DNA of 10,232 bases, from the NCBI GenBank assembly GCA_004212135.1, contig RXIE01000143.1, positions 1 to 10,232 on the forward strand, read 5' to 3'. The first letter of the stretch is position 1. Each line of letters opens with the position of its first letter. Below, one piece after another: positions 5,955 to 10,232 of the stretch. The notes beneath the pieces were generated by a model, which saw only the letters and a program-made list of their open reading frames with translations, was not told the DNA's origin and did not search any database. The DNA comes from Candidatus Methanophagales archaeon ANME-1-THS. GTDB taxonomy: Archaea > Halobacteriota > Syntropharchaeia > Alkanophagales > Methanospirareceae. A program made the position numbers and the translations under genes.

Positions 5955-8267
5955 CTAGTTATCCTTTCTTCGCCACCAACTATATCCCCAAAGTGCGAGC
6001 AAACCCACTGAGAGCAGTATGATCGTTGAAACTTCTACCACTGGTGCAGTAAAACCAGCGACAGAAACGGAATCCAAACCATCTTCGGCGGCATTGTAGG
6101 TTTGACTCTCTATACTCGTCCCCTTATTCACCACGATATCATGCTCATCATGGGTAATCGGTGCGTCTGCGGGTATAGGCCAAATAGGTGTCGGTCCAAA
6201 GTTACCATCTCCATCCGTGGTCACAGTCTCAAGCGTTCCTGAAGGATCTTCAGAAGCGTTAAGTGCATCTCCCTCATTCACTGGCTCATCCTGTATCCAT
6301 ATTCGGTAACTTGTGCCCGCTTCGAGGCCATACCCTTTTACATAAACCGTCTCGCCGGGTGCGAATTGATTTTTTTCGTTACCCGCAGAATCACAGGAAA
6401 TAATCGTTTTAATTGATACATAACCTATCCACATAACGTCATCGCTACCCAGTGCATCAATAGTCGCATCCTCGAGTATTTCCAGAAGCTGGTTCTGTGT
6501 CTGATATGATACATCTATTGCACCAAGCTCGGGACCTGCTCCGTCTAAATCCAAAAGGCTGTCAATGTAGGAGAAAGATGAATTCCCGAAGATTTCATCT
6601 CTATCCGGACTGAGCACGAGTATCAGGTAGTTTCCTGTATCCGCTTCACTGTCTACTCTTATCTTCTTGTAAAAGTTGTGACCCGCACTACAAAATGTAG
6701 GAACTGTATATATAGTCGTGCCGTACAATCCACCCGTTCCTGTGCCACTTCCACCGTTCGGCGAGATTGTTATGATTTCAACGTGATCCGATGAAGCATT
6801 GCCATACACCTCGAAGCTGTCGCTAGGATAGACTGTCGCTTTTGAGAGAGTTACACTCAAGTGTGTCTCTGACATTGCTATCACAGCTGATCCATCTTCA
6901 ATTTCACCGGGATAGATAGGGCCTGGTCCCATTGGCCGGTCAATGTATGCCTTCAAATTCACGCAGCCCGGAACTGTGAATGGCGGTATATCTGGTTTGG
7001 ATGTATCGATCTCTCTCTCAAATTCTCCGTTTGGCCCGATCACGAGCCGCTCTAATTCCGGATATACATAGTCATCCACCGCGATGGTTACCCGCTGTCC
7101 AGTATTAGCCGTTCCTTTTATCGTGAATTTCTGTCCAATAACCACGGTGGCTGGCACATCAAAGGTGACTGCTTTCTCTGATACTTTGATCTCAACGGTG
7201 TCTTCCGAATCGTCACCACCCGCGATACCCGGCACACCATCAACGTATATTCCATCAAAGACGCCATTAGCACCCCAATCTATTACTTTTATCGTATACG
7301 AGCCGGTATCATTGAAATAAACTGCGTAAGTCCTCGTGCTATCCTCATCTATGGTGTGGTTAAAGTGGTCAGCGAATACATAATTTGGATTGTCATTTAC
7401 CCCTTTTGGGAATATGACCTTCGCACTTAAGGGGAATGCTCTTACGGTGATCTTTCTTAACGGCACGCCCCATACAGTGAGTTTTATTGTCTGAAGCTCA
7501 ACGCACGATGTTTTTTCTGCGCTAATATCAATTTTACCAGATTTTATTATTAACTCCCTCGGAAGGCTCTGCGCACTTAATCCACATGCATATTCCGGTT
7601 TGGTCTTTATCTGGAAGGTGTAAGCACCAACTTTCCAACCGGAAGTCTCGATACCCCATGCGCCTTTTGCGTAGTACGTAGCTAGATTAGCTGTGCTTAT
7701 GTTTGTAAACGGTACTGGGTTATTCGGTGTATCATTTTTTATTTGACCCTCCGGACCATTGATGATGATATCGTGTATATCCTCGGGGAATACATTTATG
7801 CCGCTGACGTCAAGTGAGACATTCGTTCCCACCGCGATGGTCGAGACTGTCTTTTCGCCGACTTTCAGAGATAAGGGTATCGTCGGCGCTTCCACTGAAA
7901 GCGATGCATTGTAGCCAGTTGTTGCTGGATCATTCGGATCCATAGAGACGTTAGATACAAAATAAGCACCTGATGTTGGCCAATTGACGTTAAAAATCCT
8001 ATAATTGGCATCTACGGAGTAGATATTCTCTAATATACCTGCCACATACCGGTATACCTTTGGCTCACTGGTCCAATTACCCGTACCCTGCATAAATTGT
8101 AAATCCTGCCCGATCAGTACTTTCTGGGGTGTTGTTGAGATAGTGATGTAATTGTAGGCAGTGCCGTTGCTAAATGCACTCACCGTTGGCATCATTGCTA
8201 CAAGAAAAGCGAGCATAATCGCTGTCAGGGCGATGGTTTTTAGAAATATACCTTTATTTTGCTTCAT
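5955..8267 (-). CDS. S-layer-type secreted surface glycoprotein with C-terminal membrane anchor
   Basis: A 770-residue exported protein. It has a Sec signal peptide (basic start, hydrophobic core about 9-26, likely cleavage after VSA at residue 31). The ectodomain is beta-rich, starts with a region resembling the DUF3821 domain of methanogen S-layer-like proteins, and continues with Ig-like repeats (for example the VVIGQKFTIKGTANTGQRV stretch). Next comes a module with a CDSAGNEKNQFAPGETVYVKG pattern broken into CDSAGNEKNQF and PGETVYVKG, near residues 622-725, of a kind seen in archaeal surface proteins. It ends in one hydrophobic segment (about 746-765) followed by RRKDN. I count 12 N-glycosylation sequons (NxS/T) and five cysteines. 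The tail resembles archaeosortase-type sorting signals but lacks a clear PGF or PEF motif. A TATA box and a near-perfect Shine-Dalgarno precede the ATG, suggesting strong expression. Likely cell-envelope component; whether it is the main S-layer protein is unknown. Confidence 0.85.
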   Translation of the reverse strand: MKQNKGIFLKTIALTAIMLAFLVAMMPTVSAFSNGTAYNYITISTTPQKVLIGQDLQFMQGTGNWTSEPKVYRYVAGILENIYSVDANYRIFNVNWPTSGAYFVSNVSMDPNDPATTGYNASLSVEAPTIPLSLKVGEKTVSTIAVGTNVSLDVSGINVFPEDIHDIIINGPEGQIKNDTPNNPVPFTNISTANLATYYAKGAWGIETSGWKVGAYTFQIKTKPEYACGLSAQSLPRELIIKSGKIDISAEKTSCVELQTIKLTVWGVPLRKITVRAFPLSAKVIFPKGVNDNPNYVFADHFNHTIDEDSTRTYAVYFNDTGSYTIKVIDWGANGVFDGIYVDGVPGIAGGDDSEDTVEIKVSEKAVTFDVPATVVIGQKFTIKGTANTGQRVTIAVDDYVYPELERLVIGPNGEFEREIDTSKPDIPPFTVPGCVNLKAYIDRPMGPGPIYPGEIEDGSAVIAMSETHLSVTLSKATVYPSDSFEVYGNASSDHVEIITISPNGGSGTGTGGLYGTTIYTVPTFCSAGHNFYKKIRVDSEADTGNYLILVLSPDRDEIFGNSSFSYIDSLLDLDGAGPELGAIDVSYQTQNQLLEILEDATIDALGSDDVMWIGYVSIKTIISCDSAGNEKNQFAPGETVYVKGYGLEAGTSYRIWIQDEPVNEGDALNASEDPSGTLETVTTDGDGNFGPTPIWPIPADAPITHDEHDIVVNKGTSIESQTYNAAEDGLDSVSVAGFTAPVVEVSTIILLSVGLLALWGYSWWRRKDN

Positions 8268-8271
8268 TTTT

Positions 8272-8280
8272 TCACCTCCT
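8272..8280 (-). promoter_or_regulatory. Strong Shine-Dalgarno of the surface-protein gene
   Basis: The minus strand reads AGGAGGTGA followed by four A residues and the ATG at 8267. All nine bases can pair with the usual archaeal 16S 3' end. This fixes the start codon and contrasts with the absent Shine-Dalgarno in front of ADH synthase and the coiled-coil gene. Confidence 0.85.
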
Positions 8281-8305
8281 TTACTTAAAGAGCAGTAAAA
8301 TTATG

Positions 8306-8315
8306 CTATATAAAG
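8306..8315 (-). promoter_or_regulatory. TATA box for the surface-protein gene
   Basis: The minus strand reads CTTTATATAG, a near-consensus archaeal TATA box. Transcription would begin around 8284, leaving a leader of about 17 bases that includes the Shine-Dalgarno. Confidence 0.7.
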
Positions 8316-8545
8316 CTTATAGTACGTATGGTTCAAACCTATAGTCAGTAGCACTAATTTCGCATCGAAACCTATTTTCAAAAGAACGAAAAGCGGAGCG
8401 TTTATCGAGCTCTCCTTTGCCGGGGTCAGTAATTTGCTAAGGTACTCCTCAGTCGGCCGGCAACTGCAGTTTGGGCTTCTTAGTTATAGTTAATTCTGAA
8501 CAATCCTTCTTCCTTCGTTAGTGAGATAACAGGAAGAGCCCAGCT
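8316..8545 (-). other. Spacer between ADH synthase and the surface-protein promoter
   Basis: I see no gene here. On the minus strand it contains a GC-rich patch and, at about 8380-8393, a T-rich stretch (CTTTTCGTTCTTTT) that could end the ADH synthase transcript. The region just upstream of the surface-protein TATA box may bind regulators, but no repeat or operator stands out. Confidence 0.35.
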
Positions 8546-9343
8546 TCACATCTTTAGCTTCTCTGCTTCCTCAACGGTATAGTCCTCATGCACGATCTTC
8601 GAGATCTTTTTGACCAGTAGCGTTGGATTATCCGCCTGGAAGATGTTTCGTCCGATGGCAACGCCGCCGGCACCGGTGTGTATCGCATCATAGACCATCT
8701 CGAACAATTCATGCTCGGTCCCCATCTTCGGCCCCCCGGCGATCACCACGGGTATCTGGCATCCCTGGACCACTTCCTTGAAGGATTCGGGCGAGCCGGT
8801 GTAATTCGTCTTGACGATATCCGCGCCGAGTTCAGCACCAACCCGTGCCGCATGCTTGACGTACTCGACATCATGCTCTGACTTCACCTTTGGTCCGCGC
8901 GGGTACATCATGGCTAAGAGCGGCATGCCCCACTGGTCACACGTTCGCGCTACCCACCCGAGATCCATCAGCATCTCAGCCTCGTCGTCTGCTCCGATGT
9001 TGATGTGGATACTCACCGCATCGGCTCCGATCCTGATCGCGTCCTCAACCGTGGTCACCAGAACCTTATGGTTCGGGTCAGGTCCCAGGGTCGTGCTGGC
9101 CGAGAGATGGATGATGAGCCCGATATCCTTCCCGTATCCTCGATGACCATGAAGTGGGAGCCCCATATGCCCGAGAACCGCGTTTGCGCCTCCTTCCGCC
9201 ACTTTGTCCACCGTCTCGCGTAGATCAATCAACCCGTGAATCGGTCCTACGGTCATCCCGTGATCCATCGGCACGATGACCGTTCGGTGAGTCCTCCGAT
9301 CGAGGATTCGTTCCATCCTAATTGCTTTACCAATTCTGCTCAT
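8546..9343 (-). CDS. aroA': 2-amino-3,7-dideoxy-D-threo-hept-6-ulosonate (ADH) synthase
   Basis: Class I aldolase-family enzyme of 265 residues that starts the archaeal route to 3-dehydroquinate: it joins a 6-deoxy-5-ketofructose phosphate unit to aspartate semialdehyde, feeding aromatic amino acid synthesis. Family motifs: TVIVPMDHG (21-29, with D27), GHRGYGKDIGLIIHLSAST (66-84), MMYPRG (145-150, with Y147), DIVKTNYTG (175-183, with Schiff-base lysine K178) and VAIGRNIFQ (228-236). D27, Y147 and K178 correspond to the catalytic residues of the studied Methanocaldococcus enzyme MJ0400. The sequence is closer to ADH synthase than to archaeal fructose-bisphosphate aldolase, which shares the fold. 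The usual partner, dehydroquinate synthase II, is not in this window. There is no Shine-Dalgarno; a TATA-like box 27 bases upstream suggests a leaderless message starting at the ATG. It lies 115 bases downstream of nth on the same strand. Confidence 0.93.
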   Translation of the reverse strand: MSRIGKAIRMERILDRRTHRTVIVPMDHGMTVGPIHGLIDLRETVDKVAEGGANAVLGHMGLPLHGHRGYGKDIGLIIHLSASTTLGPDPNHKVLVTTVEDAIRIGADAVSIHINIGADDEAEMLMDLGWVARTCDQWGMPLLAMMYPRGPKVKSEHDVEYVKHAARVGAELGADIVKTNYTGSPESFKEVVQGCQIPVVIAGGPKMGTEHELFEMVYDAIHTGAGGVAIGRNIFQADNPTLLVKKISKIVHEDYTVEEAEKLKM

Positions 9344-9366
9344 AGTGTACCATAAAGAGAGGGAGG

Positions 9367-9374
9367 ATTTAAAG
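9367..9374 (-). promoter_or_regulatory. TATA-like box for ADH synthase
   Basis: The minus strand reads CTTTAAAT, centred about 27 bases before the ATG at 9343. The match to TATA is moderate, but the spacing and the lack of a Shine-Dalgarno fit a leaderless transcript. Confidence 0.4.
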
Positions 9375-9458
9375 TCACTAATTCGCTTACCCGATCAGCG
9401 TGCATTGCACTCGGTTTCCAGACCCCTCTGGAGCGCATAAAAGCGCCGAGAAATCAGT

Positions 9459-10118
9459 TTACCGGGAACGAGTCACACCCACTCGCTTACAGTACTCGGT
9501 AATCGGGCAGATGCTGCACTTCGGGCTTATCGGCGTGCAAATGGTCTGGCCATACATGACGAGCAGGTCATTCAAGCTTATCCAGTACCTTCGGGGCAGC
9601 GTTTCGCGTAACGCGAACTCGGTCTGATTCGGCGTTTTGGTCGCCACGAGTCCCAGACGATTGGATATCCGGTGCACGTGGGTATCAACCGCGACACCGG
9701 GTTTATTGTACCCCATCGTGATCACGATATTCGCGGTCTTTCGGCCGACACCTTTGAGTTTCAAGAGCTCATCAAGCTCGTCAGGGACACGTGAATCGTA
9801 CCGCTCGATCAGTACACGAGAAAGCTCGAGGATGTGCGCGGCCTTTCGATGGTAAAACCCAACCGGGTAAATTGCAGCTTCGAGCTCCTCTTTGGTGAGT
9901 CGCACCATCTCCTCGGGTGTCGTTGCGCGTTCAAATAGCCGTTTTGTAGCCTTCGCCGTGACCTCATCCTTGGTTCGCAGGCTCAGGATACACGAGATCA
10001 GGACTTTAAACGGGTCCTTCGAGTTTGAGACATCCAATAATGCCGAGGTTTTATCGTAATACTGCTCCTTAAGGATCTGCACGATCGTTTCAATATCACT
10101 CGCAATTTTATCCGGCAC
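9459..10118 (-). CDS. nth: Endonuclease III (DNA glycosylase/AP lyase)
   Basis: Base-excision repair enzyme that removes oxidised pyrimidines and cuts the abasic site. The 219-residue length is typical. It has the helix-hairpin-helix LKGVGRKTAN (121-130) containing the catalytic lysine K127, the AVDTHVHR segment with catalytic aspartate D145, and a C-terminal four-cysteine iron-sulphur motif C194-x6-C201-x2-C204-x5-C210. K127 and D145 match K120 and D138 of the E. coli enzyme. The start is GTG, supported by AGGTGA (10125-10130) six bases upstream. It overlaps the end of an upstream reading frame by 11 bases, implying an operon with translational coupling. All key residues are intact. Confidence 0.96.
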   Translation of the reverse strand: MPDKIASDIETIVQILKEQYYDKTSALLDVSNSKDPFKVLISCILSLRTKDEVTAKATKRLFERATTPEEMVRLTKEELEAAIYPVGFYHRKAAHILELSRVLIERYDSRVPDELDELLKLKGVGRKTANIVITMGYNKPGVAVDTHVHRISNRLGLVATKTPNQTEFALRETLPRRYWISLNDLLVMYGQTICTPISPKCSICPITEYCKRVGVTRSR

Positions 10119-10230
10119 TTTCGTTCACCTTCCGCGCAACTCCCACCTCTTCGATCAGCATCAGGAGATTGAGTAATAAAAAGTCATGAGCCATGAGTAT
10201 CTGCAATGATCCTGGTGGTAAGTGCAGAGA
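10108..10230 (-). CDS. 3' end of an unidentified gene overlapping nth (continues beyond the right edge)
   Basis: On the minus strand one frame is open from the window edge to a TAA at 10108-10110, giving 40 residues: SLHLPPGSLQ, ILMAHDFLLL, NLLMLIEEVG, VARKVNESAG. The other two frames on this strand are interrupted by stops. The composition looks like a real protein end, with an amphipathic leucine-rich helix, and the stop overlaps the GTG of nth by 11 bases while the nth Shine-Dalgarno lies inside it, as in a tight operon. I cannot name the family from so short a piece. Confidence 0.6.
   Translation of the reverse strand, partial: SLHLPPGSLQILMAHDFLLLNLLMLIEEVGVARKVNESAG
10125..10130 (-). 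promoter_or_regulatory. Shine-Dalgarno that fixes the GTG start of nth
   Basis: The minus strand reads AGGTGA, six bases before the GTG at 10118. It lies within the coding sequence of the preceding gene, consistent with translation re-starting after that gene's stop. Confidence 0.65.
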
Positions 10231-10232
10231 GG

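Noticed and set aside
8811..9146. Plus-strand reading frame of 111 codons opposite ADH synthase.
   Set aside because: It is fully opposite conserved catalytic sequence, and its composition is that of a shadow frame.
8546..9343. Fructose-bisphosphate aldolase class I as the function of this gene.
   Set aside because: It shares the fold and Schiff-base lysine, but the MDHG, GHRGYGKD and MMYPRG motifs and overall sequence fit ADH synthase better.
1..10232. Mobile element, CRISPR array or defence system in the window.
   Set aside because: I found no transposase, integrase, terminal inverted repeats, spaced direct repeats or nuclease/toxin genes; the gene set is metabolic, repair and envelope.

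Overview
The window reads as chromosomal DNA of a euryarchaeon, most likely of the Methanomicrobia-related group (methanogens, ANME-1, Syntrophoarchaeia and relatives); I cannot place it more precisely. The archaeal evidence is a 2-amino-3,7-dideoxy-D-threo-hept-6-ulosonate (ADH) synthase, which starts the archaeal aromatic amino acid route; a large S-layer-type surface glycoprotein with a secretion signal and C-terminal membrane anchor; TATA boxes at archaeal spacing; and an anti-16S Shine-Dalgarno sequence fitting the usual archaeal 16S 3' end.

Layout. Plus strand, left third: an AMP-forming acetyl-CoA synthetase cut by the left edge (to 2038), a 361-base gap holding a TATA box and three copies of a short repeat, then a 632-residue acetyl-CoA hydrolase/transferase with a C-terminal Pat-like GNAT acetyltransferase domain (2400-4298). 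Minus strand, remainder, in transcription order from the right edge: the end of an unidentified gene (10230-10108), endonuclease III (10118-9459), ADH synthase (9343-8546), the surface glycoprotein (8267-5955), and a cytoplasmic coiled-coil protein of unknown function (5721-4381). The two blocks converge at 4299-4380, where there is an imperfect hairpin.

How the genes fit together. The left pair is an acetate/acetyl-CoA module. The synthetase makes acetyl-CoA from acetate, ATP and CoA. Its neighbour interconverts acyl-CoA and free acid, and carries a GNAT domain resembling the one in bacterial Pat, which inactivates acetyl-CoA synthetase by acetylating its C-terminal catalytic lysine. The synthetase here retains the PX4GK target context (P625 to K631 of the visible protein), so the second gene plausibly encodes both a competing acetyl-CoA activity and an off-switch for the first. 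This is the most interesting point in the window. The right-hand minus-strand genes are housekeeping (DNA repair, aromatic biosynthesis) followed by cell envelope and an unknown; they do not form an obvious pathway, and most appear to have their own promoters.

Expression signals vary between genes. The surface protein has a TATA box and a 9-base anti-16S Shine-Dalgarno sequence, as expected for an abundant product. ADH synthase and the coiled-coil protein lack a Shine-Dalgarno and have TATA-like boxes about 27 bases before the start codon, the geometry of leaderless archaeal transcripts. I see no RNA genes, CRISPR arrays, insertion sequences, phage genes or defence system.
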